NCBI RefSeq assembly: GCF_003443895.1
Contig: NZ_QQOA01000017.1
Coordinates: 1 to 64,000 of the forward strand
DNA from: Paraburkholderia phosphatilytica
GTDB lineage: Bacteria > Pseudomonadota > Gammaproteobacteria > Burkholderiales > Burkholderiaceae
DNA: 64,000 bases
Direction: 5' to 3'
Position 1 is the stretch's first letter, and each line of letters begins with the position of its first letter. Shown in pieces: positions 1-8,565 of this stretch. The notes under the pieces were generated by a model that searched no databases, had not been told where the DNA came from, and worked only from the letters and a program-made list of their open reading frames with translations. The translations under genes and the position numbers were made by a program.

Positions 1-182
1 GCAGTTTCCAACCCCGCAGCCTGCTGTTCACGCACACCACAATCACGCAACTTCAGTGCGCTGAACACGACCCGCAAACCACCCGCGAACCGCGCCTCAT
101 CGCACTTTCCCGCTTCCCCGCGCCCCGGTCCCGAAGCGCGAAAGACCGAGATTCTAGACACATGAACAGCCCCGCGCAACCC

Positions 183-207
183 CACGGCGAAAAATATTTT
201 CGCCGTG
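183..207 (-). terminator. Stem-loop just after the AI-2E permease gene
   Basis: An 11-bp perfect inverted repeat (CACGGCGAAAA / TTTTCGCCGTG) with a 3-nt loop begins 3 nt beyond the stop codon of the minus-strand permease gene. There is no separate T tract, but the AT pairs at the top of the stem and the position suggest a transcription terminator or 3' end stabiliser. Confidence 0.5.
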
Positions 208-209
208 CA

Positions 210-1364
210 TCATGACGCTTCGCGAGGCTCGTCGGACGCATCGTGCGCGGTGGCCGCAGCAGTACCCGCAGCAGCGCCTGAACTACTTCGCTGCCGCATC
301 TCGAGCGCAAGCGCCCGAGCCTCCGGCGATCCGATCGTCCAGTCATGCAGCACGGCGTAGGCGACGGCGAGCAAGGTCGGTCCGATGAACACGCCCAGAA
401 ACCCGAACGCGAACGCGCCGCCGAGAATGCCGAGCATCACGAGAATGAGCGGCATGTCGCTGCTCTTGCCGATCAATATGGGCTTGACCACGTTATCGGC
501 CATCCCCACGACGAGCACGCCCCAAATCACCAGAAAGATCGCCCAGCCCGTCGAGCCGCTGTGATACAGCCAGATCGCGGCCGGCAGCCAGACGATGACC
601 GGGCCGCCCGGCGCGACCGACAGAAAGAACGTCGCGAGGCCCAGTAAAGCCGGCGCAGGCACACCGGCGATCCAGCAACCGACGCCTTCCAGTACGCCCT
701 GCACGAGGGCCGTCCCGAGAATGCCGTAGACCACACCCTTAACGGTGCCGCCCGCGAGCGTGAGCAGATAGTCGGCGCGCGGACCGGCGATCCGCCGCAT
801 GCCGGCGTTCAGCCAGGCGGCCGCGCCCTCGCCCCCTGTATAGAAGAAAAACGCGAGCACGATGCTGAGCGCAAGCAGCCCCACTCCATGCGTGACCGCG
901 ATCGCCGCGGCAAGGATCCAGTGCCCCATCGGCTTCGCCAGTGCATGCAACTGCGCGACAAAATCGGCGCTGCTGCCCGTCACGCGCACCCAGAACGACT
1001 GGATGCTGTCGCCCACGAGCGGAATACGCACCACCCAGTCAGGCAGGCTGGGCGGCCCCGCATCGAAGAGACGCTGCACGAGCGCGATGATGTCGTGAAC
1101 ATGCGCGCCCAGTGCAACGCCCGCGTAGACGAACGGCCCGAGCAGCACGACGAGGATCAGCAGGACGATCAGCACCGCCGCGAGCTTCCTGCGCCCGCCC
1201 ATCGCGCGGGCGAGTCGCCGGTAGAGCCCCCACGAGCTGTAGCTGAGAATTGCGCCCCACAGGAGTGGAGTCGTAAACGGCGCGAGCACCAGCAGCGAAC
1301 CGCCGACGAGCACAATGAGTGCGAACACCGCCGCGAGCCGTTCGATCAGTTGATCCGATTTCAA
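210..1364 (-). CDS. AI-2E family transporter (PerM/YdiK-like permease)
   Basis: Polytopic inner-membrane protein of 384 aa. It has about eight hydrophobic segments: two near the N-terminus (residues about 10-65), then a soluble stretch (about 85-140), then a dense group of helices to about residue 345. This is the PF01594 layout, whose members are proposed to export autoinducer-2 or to act as ion exchangers; the substrate here cannot be read. The C-terminus is a polar Ala/Ser-rich tail. The gene stands alone, with a terminator-like hairpin directly after the stop and a divergent gene upstream. Length is normal for the family. Confidence 0.85.
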   Translation of the reverse strand: MKSDQLIERLAAVFALIVLVGGSLLVLAPFTTPLLWGAILSYSSWGLYRRLARAMGGRRKLAAVLIVLLILVVLLGPFVYAGVALGAHVHDIIALVQRLFDAGPPSLPDWVVRIPLVGDSIQSFWVRVTGSSADFVAQLHALAKPMGHWILAAAIAVTHGVGLLALSIVLAFFFYTGGEGAAAWLNAGMRRIAGPRADYLLTLAGGTVKGVVYGILGTALVQGVLEGVGCWIAGVPAPALLGLATFFLSVAPGGPVIVWLPAAIWLYHSGSTGWAIFLVIWGVLVVGMADNVVKPILIGKSSDMPLILVMLGILGGAFAFGFLGVFIGPTLLAVAYAVLHDWTIGSPEARALALEMRQRSSSGAAAGTAAATAHDASDEPREAS

Positions 1365-1534
1365 GATAGACCTCTTTCTTTTGCTTCGTCCGTGAAACGA
1401 TGTGCGTCAGCGAAGCGCCGCATCGTTCAGCAAAACGTCCACCGACAAGGCGATCCGCCACCTGCACACGCAAAAGATGGCGCGCGCCAGAAGAGACTAG
1501 AATATACGGTTCTCCGAACCTAATTTCCGGATTT

Positions 1535-2749
1535 ATGCGCTCGCGAATCGCAAAACGCCTCCCTCCCGACGCCGACAAGCTCGTCGGCCTTTCGCTCGCG
1601 CTCTTCGCGTCGGGCAGCCGCATCGAAGACCGCTTCTGGGAAGCGAAGCTCGACACGCTGCTGACGAAGATCGTCCGCAACGGTAACCAGACCACGCTCG
1701 ACGCCGCGCTCGATCACCTGCAGCACAATCATCCGGACGCCTACGGCGCGTTGGCCGACATGGCCGAAACGCACAGCGAGTCGTTCATCGTCGAGCACGA
1801 TGGTGTGCAGCACGAAGCATTGCTGATCGCGGCGCCCGTGCTCGCGTGGACGCGCTACGCGATCCCGTCGGGGCCGCTGAAAAGCGACGCGGCCGACGCG
1901 CTGCGCGCCCACCTGCAGGCTCACGTGCTCGCCGACGGCACACGTGTCGCCATGGCACCGTTCCTGTACAGCATCGATCAACTGCCGCGACATCACGTCG
2001 AGACGTGGCGCGTCGCCCAGCAACTCGCCCAGGCGGCGATCGGCAGCGGCAACGTCAAGCTGAACTTCGGCGAACTGCCGGAGACCTCGCCGATTCTCGC
2101 CGACCCGCGCTTCCTGCTGGCCGTCGTGACGAGCCCGGTCGGCGCGCCGGTGTTTCGCTGGCAGGAAGAAGAGCACGGCTCGCGCATCGAGCGCGGTCAG
2201 TGTCTCGAACAGTGGTCGACCCAGGGCGGCGCGAATCTCGCGGTCGTGCTGCCGGGCTGCGAATTCGAATGCCTGCTGCCGGACGCGTACTACTCGGCCT
2301 GCCGCGACGCCGACGAGCGCGTGCGCCCGCACACCGTGTCCACCGCCGTGCGCTATCTGTACGACACGATCGGCGCGGCGCCGCAGGAACTGCGCGCGGT
2401 CGTCGCCGGGTTCGGCGAGCGGCGCATCGACGAATACCGGATCGGTTTCACGAAGCGCGGCAGCAACGACGTGATCTACGGCGTCGTCTGGCCGCTCTAC
2501 GGACGCGAGAACGCGGAAACCGGGATCGACGAAGAGCCGCAGGAAGCGTCGACCGGCGAAGGTCCGCTCGAAGAAATCGTCGCGCTGCTGAAGGAAACGG
2601 GCGTCACGGAAATCCGCCGCCACTCGGGCCGCTTCGAGCCTGAATATTGCGACGACTGCGGCGTCCCGCTGTACGCCGACCCGCTCGGCGAGATCGTGCA
2701 CGCGGAAATGCCCGAAGACGCGGAACCTGCCCAGCCGCATTTTCACTGA
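1535..2749 (+). CDS. DUF2863 family protein
   Basis: Protein of 404 aa matching the DUF2863 family as I recall it from Burkholderiales (MRSRIAKRLPPDADKL start, acidic soluble body). No function is established. The frame is open further upstream, but the ATG at 1535 begins the recognisable family sequence; the upstream codons look non-coding. Near the C-terminus a YCDDCGVPLYADPLGE segment contains a Cys-x2-Cys pair that could be half of a small metal site. No signal peptide or membrane helix is evident, so it is probably cytoplasmic. Transcribed alone, with a strong hairpin about 45 bp after the stop. Confidence 0.8.
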   Translation: MRSRIAKRLPPDADKLVGLSLALFASGSRIEDRFWEAKLDTLLTKIVRNGNQTTLDAALDHLQHNHPDAYGALADMAETHSESFIVEHDGVQHEALLIAAPVLAWTRYAIPSGPLKSDAADALRAHLQAHVLADGTRVAMAPFLYSIDQLPRHHVETWRVAQQLAQAAIGSGNVKLNFGELPETSPILADPRFLLAVVTSPVGAPVFRWQEEEHGSRIERGQCLEQWSTQGGANLAVVLPGCEFECLLPDAYYSACRDADERVRPHTVSTAVRYLYDTIGAAPQELRAVVAGFGERRIDEYRIGFTKRGSNDVIYGVVWPLYGRENAETGIDEEPQEASTGEGPLEEIVALLKETGVTEIRRHSGRFEPEYCDDCGVPLYADPLGEIVHAEMPEDAEPAQPHFH

Positions 2750-2792
2750 GCGGGCGCAGTATTTTCCGCTTTTCATAGTCAGCCGTCTTACC

Positions 2793-2825
2793 CGACAAGG
2801 CCTCGCTTTGTGCGAGGCCTTGTCG
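2793..2825 (+). terminator. Strong 14-bp hairpin between DUF2863 and the LuxR-type regulator
   Basis: CGACAAGGCCTCGC (2793-2806) pairs perfectly with GCGAGGCCTTGTCG (2812-2825) around a 5-nt loop. It follows the DUF2863 stop by 43 nt. No clear T run follows, so termination is inferred from stem strength and position only. Confidence 0.55.
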
Positions 2826-2992
2826 CACGGGGCTTTCGCGTCGTCGCGCTCGCGTCGACACATCGTCCTATATCGTCTGGCCAGGCCGACGCAGCCCCAC
2901 AAATTTGCCATCATGCCTCTCAGAGCGCATCACGACGCGGCCGTCGCGCCGTTCGAACCGCGCATCTCGCAACGACCATCTGGAGGCAGGGC

Positions 2993-3882
2993 ATGCGGTT
3001 TTCTCTTCTCAATCCCGACGCGGAACGCCGCGAAGGGCTCAAGGCGTTGATCCGTCAGATCGACCGGCACGCACGCTTCAGCGAAGCTCACGACTGGCGT
3101 CAGGCAGACCGCGCGCTGCGTCGTACGCCACCCGATCTGCTCGTCATCGACTGGGAAGACTCGATGAGTCTCGCGGACCTGCGCAAGCTGGTTGCGCAGC
3201 ATCCGTCGCTGGCCATCGCGGTTCTGACCGACGAGGCGTCGCTGTCATGGGTTCGCGCGCTCGTCGACGAAGGCATGCTGGGCATCATCCCGCGCGGCAC
3301 CAATCCGGACCTGATCGTGCGCGCGCTCGAAATCGTGGTGCTGGGCGGCCACTATGTGCCCGCGTGCGCGCTTCATACCAGCAAGGACAAGGAACGCTCC
3401 ACGGACGTCGCCGTGCGCCCGTTCAATCCGGTCAACCCGGGACCGAAGCGCGTGCGTCCGGTCATCACCCTGTCGCCGCGACAGGAGCAGATCATGCGCT
3501 GCGTCCACATGGGCAGCACGAACAAGATGATCGCGCGCACTCTCGGCATCAGCGAGGGCACGGTAAAAATTCATCTCACGAGCATCTTCCAGCAACTGGG
3601 GGCACCCAACTGGGGGCACCCAATCGCGCGGCGGCGGTCGCCATTTACAACGGCTGGATGGCTGCGCAGCTCGAGGTGCTGCGCAGCGGCACGACTTCAA
3701 AACCCCGGCCCAGGCATGGTCAACATGGTGTGGTGCCGCTGCGACGCCGCGGCGCCAAGGCGTTCGTCTACGCACTGCCGGCGCCGGGCCAGTCCACGTC
3801 CCTGCCAATGGCCGCCGAACCGACGGTTCCGTTCGGCAAGCCTCGTCCGTCCGACGATCCACCCACGCCCGAAGCTGCCTGA
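2993..3882 (+). pseudogene. LuxR-type response regulator, frameshifted by a 14-bp tandem duplication
   Basis: The start at 2993 is set by GGAGGCAGG just upstream. The first ~205 codons encode a degenerate receiver domain (LLVIDWEDS carries the expected phospho-acceptor Asp) and most of a GerE/LuxR helix-turn-helix (LSPRQEQIMRCV, IARTLGISEGTVKIHL). At 3594-3621 the unit AACTGGGGGCACCC occurs twice in tandem. Reading on in the same frame gives an unrelated Arg/Pro-rich tail ending at 3889. Removing one copy restores NRAAAVAIYNGW, the expected end of the HTH domain, and a continuous 291-aa protein ending at 3882. The last HTH helix is therefore lost as written. It may be a true mutation, a reversible slippage site or a sequencing artefact. 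Confidence 0.8.
3593..3623 (+). repeat. 14-bp tandem duplication inside the regulator gene
   Basis: A period-14 tract holds two full copies of AACTGGGGGCACCC (3594-3607 and 3608-3621), plus one matching base before and two after. Each copy contains a G5 run and a C3 run. Fourteen is not a multiple of three, so the extra copy shifts the frame; it is the only lesion needed to explain the split gene. Confidence 0.9.
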
Positions 3883-3977
3883 CGGATAGCCGGTGGACAG
3901 CCCGTGGACTGCCGGTGAGCCTCGTTGCCCCGTCTGGCATGGAATCCGCTCACACCTTTTGGGGATCAACGAGTAAT

Positions 3978-4661
3978 ATGAGAAACATGGGTTTTCTCTA
4001 CACACCGCTTCCATTGTGGGTCGCTGCCGGTGGCTGGGTCGTCGCCGCGGGGCTCCTCGCGCTCGCATTGTGGAGAAGGCCGTTCAAGCGTCTTCAGGAC
4101 GCCACGCTGCAGCACGTGTGGCTCGCGATCATCGTGGCAATCGCGGTGCTGTGGGCCACCAACGCGTGGCTCGACGACGGCACCGTGATGCACCTGCTGG
4201 GCGCGACGCTCGTCGTCACGCTATTCGACTGGGCGCTCGCGCTGGTCGCGATGGGCGTCGTCACGGGGCTCGCCGCGGTCGTGTTCGACGCGCAATGGCA
4301 AGGCATCGCGATCACGTTCCTGATCTTCGGCGCATTCCCCGTCGCGGTGTCCGCGCTGATCCAGCGTGCATGCATCGCGTGGCTGCCTCGCAACCTGTTC
4401 GTCTTCATCTTCGGGCAGGGCTTCCTGTCTCCCGCCATCACGGTCGCGCTCACCTCCGGCCTCGCGCTGGCGGTACACATCGGGCTGTCGGACGGCTCGC
4501 TCAAAGTGGTGCCGATCGGCTACGCGTTCAGCGTGCTGCTGCTGGCGCTCGGCGAATCGTGGTTCACCGGCATGTCCACCGCGTTGATCGCCGTCTACCG
4601 GCCGGCGTGGGTCACCACCTACGACGTGCGACGATACCGGCTCGGCGGCCCGCGCACCTGA
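3978..4661 (+). CDS. CbiM-like energy-coupling-factor type membrane protein
   Basis: Integral membrane protein of about 227 aa with six or seven hydrophobic helices and short polar loops. It resembles the CbiM/COG3235-type proteins annotated as energy-coupling factor transporter permeases. No partner ATPase or CbiN/CbiQ gene lies nearby, so it is an isolated member and the substrate (cobalt or nickel in true CbiM) should not be assumed. The ATG at 3978 is preferred to an upstream start at 3915 because the family sequence begins at MGFLYTPLPLWV and a GAG precedes it closely; ATG 3987 is also possible. Confidence 0.6.
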   Translation: MRNMGFLYTPLPLWVAAGGWVVAAGLLALALWRRPFKRLQDATLQHVWLAIIVAIAVLWATNAWLDDGTVMHLLGATLVVTLFDWALALVAMGVVTGLAAVVFDAQWQGIAITFLIFGAFPVAVSALIQRACIAWLPRNLFVFIFGQGFLSPAITVALTSGLALAVHIGLSDGSLKVVPIGYAFSVLLLALGESWFTGMSTALIAVYRPAWVTTYDVRRYRLGGPRT

Positions 4662-4787
4662 GCGCGCCGGGCTTGCCCGCTCCTTCCCTCGCGAACAGCA
4701 AGACAACGGAGACAGCGCCCATCAGCCGCGTTTGACACGTTCCGCGCGTGCCCTTCCGCGCAATGGCACAATGTCGTCCCGGGCGTG

Positions 4788-4803
4788 CCGACACGAGTGT
4801 CGG
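4788..4803. other. Perfect 16-bp palindrome in the 4.66-4.95 kb gap
   Basis: CCGACACGAGTGTCGG is self-complementary as a 7-bp stem with a 2-nt centre. It lies 127 bp after the CbiM-like stop and about 150 bp before the next start. No T tract follows, so it could be an operator or a weak hairpin. Nothing else notable was seen in this 289-bp gap except a TAAAAT at 4871-4876 that could be a -10 element for the downstream gene. Confidence 0.4.
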
Positions 4804-4950
4804 TCTTCAATGAATCGGCCTTCAATCGTCGCGCTGTGCAAAGCGATCGAGTGTTTCCACCACGACCCGTTAAAATAGTTGTGTCACGATTGAACTCTCA
4901 TTAGCCGTTGGGCATCTTATGTGCCTGAGATCTGAACAGCATCTAACTTG

Positions 4951-5559
4951 ATGGATCGCACCACCGTACCGCGCCGATTGCTGCGCCTGGTCGGCCGGGT
5001 GATGGTCGTGGTGTCGGGCGTATCGCTCGCGCTGTCCGTCCCTGCGTTCGCCGACCAGCTCGAACAGCACAACGAACTCGTCAACAAATTCATCACCGAC
5101 ATGCACGCCGATCCGCTCGTCGCGGACTGCGCGGCGCATGCGGACTTCGTGGTCAGCACGTCCACTGCCTTCGATCACGTCGACTTCCCGCCCTCCTCGT
5201 TCGACAGCTCGCACGCCACGGTCACGCCGTGGAACGATTCGTTCGACGAAGGCAAACAGCGCGTGAAGGTCGACAACATCGTGACCATCGAAGGTCTCGG
5301 CATCCGCACGAACAACGTCGGCGATCCGATGGACCTGAAGTTCCGCTGCGGCTATCTCGGCAACCAGATGCTCGCGTTCAGCTGGAACGATCCGGTGCCG
5401 ATGGCGAAACCGCGCTCGGAGCTGGGCGGGTCGAGACACAGCGCGAAGGGTCACCACGTCGCAAAGAAATCCACCGGCAAGGCCGCGAAGGGCAAGGCAA
5501 CCGGCAGCAAGTCCAGCGCGTCGAAATCGACGAAGAGCAAGAAGAAGACGACGCATTGA
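4951..5559 (+). CDS. Secreted BspC-like protein with lysine-rich tail
   Basis: Protein of 202 aa. Residues 1-35 form a Sec signal peptide (RRLL basic region, hydrophobic VMVVVSGVSLALS, likely cleavage after VPAFA). The mature domain (about 36-150) has three cysteines (DCAAH, FRCGY region) and ends in QMLAFSWNDP. I believe this matches what is annotated as a BspC domain in Burkholderia, but I cannot confirm that. The last ~50 residues are Lys/Ser/Thr/Ala-rich (KKSTGKAAKGKATG and more), like a histone H1 tail, which is odd for an exported protein. The ATG at 4951 is used rather than the TTG immediately before. A bidirectional terminator lies 64 bp downstream. Confidence 0.6.
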   Translation: MDRTTVPRRLLRLVGRVMVVVSGVSLALSVPAFADQLEQHNELVNKFITDMHADPLVADCAAHADFVVSTSTAFDHVDFPPSSFDSSHATVTPWNDSFDEGKQRVKVDNIVTIEGLGIRTNNVGDPMDLKFRCGYLGNQMLAFSWNDPVPMAKPRSELGGSRHSAKGHHVAKKSTGKAAKGKATGSKSSASKSTKSKKKTTH

Positions 5560-5622
5560 TGCGTCGCCGATCGCAAGCGAAACAAGCTCGGCAAAAGCGA
5601 CAAGAGCCGCAAGCGCACAAGC

Positions 5623-5653
5623 AAAAAGCGGGAGCCGGCAACGGCTCCCGCTT
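5623..5653. terminator. Bidirectional Rho-independent terminator
   Basis: AAGCGGGAGCCG (5626-5637) and CGGCTCCCGCTT (5642-5653) form a perfect 12-bp stem with a GCAA tetraloop. The stem is flanked by an A run on the left and a T-rich stretch on the right. It lies between convergent genes (BspC-like +, M14 carboxypeptidase -) and can serve both. Confidence 0.9.
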
Positions 5654-5700
5654 CTTTCCCGCACTCACGCACCGCAAGCTCGGCGATCACCAAGCCCGCA

Positions 5701-6882
5701 TCACTGCGCCGCGCGATACCCCTCGATATGCATCAGGATCGCGTGCAGCATCGCCGCACCGAGCGACGCGCTGCGCTCGCCGTTCCAGCCCACGCGCGCA
5801 TCCGGCAGATTCGCGTTGTCCTTGAACGGCATTTCGAGCGTCAGGGAAAGACACCCATAGCGGTGCCCGATGTACTTCGACGCGAGCTTCAGCGCATCCT
5901 CGCGGTACTTGCTCGCCGCGTAGCCGTATTTGTCCTGGAAGTCGACGCTCGCGAGCTTGAAGGTTTCGATGAACGCCTTCTGCTCGTGCCCCTGCGCTTC
6001 GGTGAAGCCCGGCAGCATCTCCGACCCGGCCACGAACACATACGGCAGCGCCTCGTCGCCGTGGATGTCGAAGAACATGTCCACGCCGGTCGCTTCGATC
6101 GCATCGCGCACGAGCAGCACTTCCGGGCTGCGCGCCGCGTCCGGCTCCATCCACTCGCGGTTCAGATTGGCGCCCGCCGCGTTGGTGCGGAGATTGCCGT
6201 GCACGCTGCCGTCCGGATTCATATTCGGCACGATATGAAAGACCGCGTGATCGAAGATACGGCGCGCGACCGGATCGCCCGCCCAGTCGCCCCAACCCGC
6301 CAGCCGCTTCACCAGCCCCTCGACGAACCACTCCGCCATCGTCTCGCCCGGATGCTGGCGCGCGATGATCCAGATCCGCTTCAGCTTCGCGCCTTCCGCG
6401 CCGTCCAGGACCTCGGCGCCCGGCGCGCCGAGCGTCAGCATCGACATCGGCCGGCCCTCGACGGTACGTCCCAGTTCGGTCAGCGTCGCATGCGGCATCT
6501 GCTGCACGGCGCCGAGAAACTCCGAGTGACGCTCCTCGCTGTACGGCTCGAAGTACGCGTAGTAGATGCGATCGAACTCCGGCGTGTGATCGATCGTCAG
6601 CACACGGCCGTCGTACGCGGTCGGCACGCGGAACCAGTTCACGCGGTCATAGCTCGCCATCGCCTCGTAGTCTTTCCAGCCTTCGGCGAACGCGCACTCC
6701 GACGCGTTCTCGAAGGTCATCACGCAGCGCTCGCCGCGCGCGCCGGATAACCGGAAGTAGAACCACTGCGCGAACTCCGCGTGCGAATCGCGCCGCACGC
6801 GCAGACGGATCGCATCCGCGCTTTCGCAGGCGACGACCTCGATCGCGCCCGCGTCGAAATTGCTGGTAATCGATAAAGTCAT
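5701..6882 (-). CDS. M14-family zinc carboxypeptidase (cytosolic carboxypeptidase type)
   Basis: Enzyme of 393 aa. An N-terminal beta-sandwich domain (about 1-120) precedes the M14 catalytic domain. Zinc ligands are visible in RQHPGETMAEW (His and Glu) and in FFDIHGDE (His); LTLEMPF carries the expected catalytic Glu. There is no signal peptide, so it acts in the cytoplasm, probably on peptides or peptidoglycan-derived fragments; the substrate is unknown. The ATG at 6882 is chosen over one 14 codons upstream because an AGGGA precedes it and MTLSITSNFDAG opens the family N-terminus. yaaA lies 51 bp upstream on the same strand. Confidence 0.85.
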   Translation of the reverse strand: MTLSITSNFDAGAIEVVACESADAIRLRVRRDSHAEFAQWFYFRLSGARGERCVMTFENASECAFAEGWKDYEAMASYDRVNWFRVPTAYDGRVLTIDHTPEFDRIYYAYFEPYSEERHSEFLGAVQQMPHATLTELGRTVEGRPMSMLTLGAPGAEVLDGAEGAKLKRIWIIARQHPGETMAEWFVEGLVKRLAGWGDWAGDPVARRIFDHAVFHIVPNMNPDGSVHGNLRTNAAGANLNREWMEPDAARSPEVLLVRDAIEATGVDMFFDIHGDEALPYVFVAGSEMLPGFTEAQGHEQKAFIETFKLASVDFQDKYGYAASKYREDALKLASKYIGHRYGCLSLTLEMPFKDNANLPDARVGWNGERSASLGAAMLHAILMHIEGYRAAQ

Positions 6883-6933
6883 AGCTGTTCCCTGCGACTG
6901 ACTGTCTGCTGTGCTCGCCCGCAAGCGCCGTGC

Positions 6934-7716
6934 TCAGGGCGCGATGCGCCGGCGGAACACATAGGTGGAATCGTTCGACGCATCCGCATCGAATGCATAG
7001 CCTTCGGCGTCGAAGCCTTGCAGCGCCGTCGGCTCGTCGAGCCGATGCTCGACCGCGTAGCGCGCCATCAGGCCGCGCGCCCGCTTCGCATGAAAGCTGA
7101 TGACCTTGTAACGCCCGCCCTTCCAGTCCTCGAACACCGGCGTGACGACGGGCACATCGAGCAGCTTCGGCTTCACCGAGCGGAAGTATTCGGTCGAAGC
7201 GCAGTTCACGAGCACGCGCGCGCCTTTCCGGTTGCGCGCGAACTGCTCGTTGAGCGCCTCGGTGATGCGCGGCCCCCAGAACGCGTACAGATCCTTGCCG
7301 CGCGCGTTCTCGAAACGTGTGCCCATCTCGAGCCGGTACGGCTGCAAGAGATCGAGCGGACGCAGCAGCCCATACAGCCCGGACAGCACGCGCACGTGGT
7401 TCTGCGCGTAGTCGAGATCCGCCGCGGACAGCGTCTTCGCGTTGAAGCCCTCGTACACGTCGCCGTTGAACGCGAGCACCGCCTGCTTCGCGTTGCTCGC
7501 GTCGAAGGTGGTGGACCAGTCGGCGTAGCGCTGGAAATTGAGCTGTGCGAGCGGATCGGACAGATCCATCAGCGACGCGATCTGCTGCGGCGACAGCCGG
7601 CGCAGGCCGTCGATCAGTTCGGCCGCGTCGTCGATGAAATCGGGAAGCGTGTGCTTGCGGATGTGAGGCGGGGTGTCGTAGTCGAGAGATTTCGCCGGCG
7701 ACAGAACGATTATCAT
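6934..7716 (-). CDS. yaaA: Peroxide stress protein YaaA (DUF328/UPF0246)
   Basis: Protein of 260 aa with the hallmark start MIIVLSPAKSLDY, the QLNFQRYADW region, the internal VLSGLYGLLRPLDL motif and a C-terminal VISFHAKRARGLMARY. In E. coli YaaA lowers intracellular free iron during peroxide stress and binds DNA. Length is typical. It is co-directional with the M14 peptidase (51-bp gap) and divergent from the PIN gene 58 bp away, so the two promoters must share that short region. Confidence 0.93.
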   Translation of the reverse strand: MIIVLSPAKSLDYDTPPHIRKHTLPDFIDDAAELIDGLRRLSPQQIASLMDLSDPLAQLNFQRYADWSTTFDASNAKQAVLAFNGDVYEGFNAKTLSAADLDYAQNHVRVLSGLYGLLRPLDLLQPYRLEMGTRFENARGKDLYAFWGPRITEALNEQFARNRKGARVLVNCASTEYFRSVKPKLLDVPVVTPVFEDWKGGRYKVISFHAKRARGLMARYAVEHRLDEPTALQGFDAEGYAFDADASNDSTYVFRRRIAP

Positions 7717-7774
7717 AGAGGCTTTCAGGCACGCCGTGCCTGGCGGTCAAAAGACGAAAGCCAGATTGTAACGA

Positions 7775-8383
7775 ATGCCCGATTCCGCTGCCTCGCGTCC
7801 TTCTCCTTCCACGGCTTCCGCGGCTCCCTTGCGGGCCGTGCTCGATTCGAATGTGTGGATCGACATTCTCGTGTTCGACGATCCGCACACGCGCCCCATT
7901 CTCGCCGCGCTCGAACAGGGCACGCTGTGCGCGCCGATCGACGCGCGCTGCCTCGGCGAACTCGCGCGCGTGCTCGACTATCCGCAGTTCGTGCAGCGCG
8001 CGGTGGACAAGGCCGCGGCGCTCGCCACAGTCGCACGCCTCACGGTGCCGGTCGATCCGCCTGCGCGGGACGCCACCGACGCAGCGCAGGCACAAGCCGA
8101 CGCGCGTCCGCTGCCGAAATGCAAGGACCGCGACGACCAGAAGTTTCTCGAACTGGCGCACGCATCGAGCGCCGACTGGCTCGTGTCGAAAGACCGCGCG
8201 GTGCTGAAGCTCGCAAAGCGCGTCGCACGCGACTTCGGCTTTCGCATTGCGCAGCCGGCGCCGTTCGTCGAGCAAAGCGGTCTCGGTGTCAGCACGAGCA
8301 ATGGCCCGAGCAAACCAGCAACAGGAGCAACAGCAGCACAACCCGCAGCACAGCAGTCTTCAGCCGAACAGACGCCCGTCTAG
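7775..8383 (+). CDS. PIN-domain protein, putative toxin family
   Basis: Protein of 202 aa. The PIN nuclease core spans about residues 18-165: AVLDSNVWIDIL carries the first acidic residue, ARCLGELARVLDYPQF the second, KCKDRDDQKFLELA the third pair, and WLVSKDRAVLKL the last. It fits the family labelled putative toxin-antitoxin component, PIN family. Residues after about 170 are a low-complexity Ala/Gln/Ser/Thr tail. No antitoxin-like small gene lies on either side, so it is either a solitary RNase or has a distant partner. Confidence 0.8.
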   Translation: MPDSAASRPSPSTASAAPLRAVLDSNVWIDILVFDDPHTRPILAALEQGTLCAPIDARCLGELARVLDYPQFVQRAVDKAAALATVARLTVPVDPPARDATDAAQAQADARPLPKCKDRDDQKFLELAHASSADWLVSKDRAVLKLAKRVARDFGFRIAQPAPFVEQSGLGVSTSNGPSKPATGATAAQPAAQQSSAEQTPV

Positions 8384-8565
8384 CGGACAAATGCGCGAAA
8401 ACCCGCGCCCCGCGTCCGGACTCGCCGCACGCTAGCGCGCGATTCCCTACAATCGACGTCTGACACTCCACGCCACCGTCGCCAGGACGTCATCGTCAGA
8501 CCGCCAGACCGCCGGAACCAGAACAGCAACCGAACCGCAGCCTGCCCACCGCCCCGGACCCGCTC

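Noticed and set aside
7717..7774. Antitoxin gene for the PIN protein
   Set aside because: Only 58 bp are available and no ORF with a ribosome site fits.
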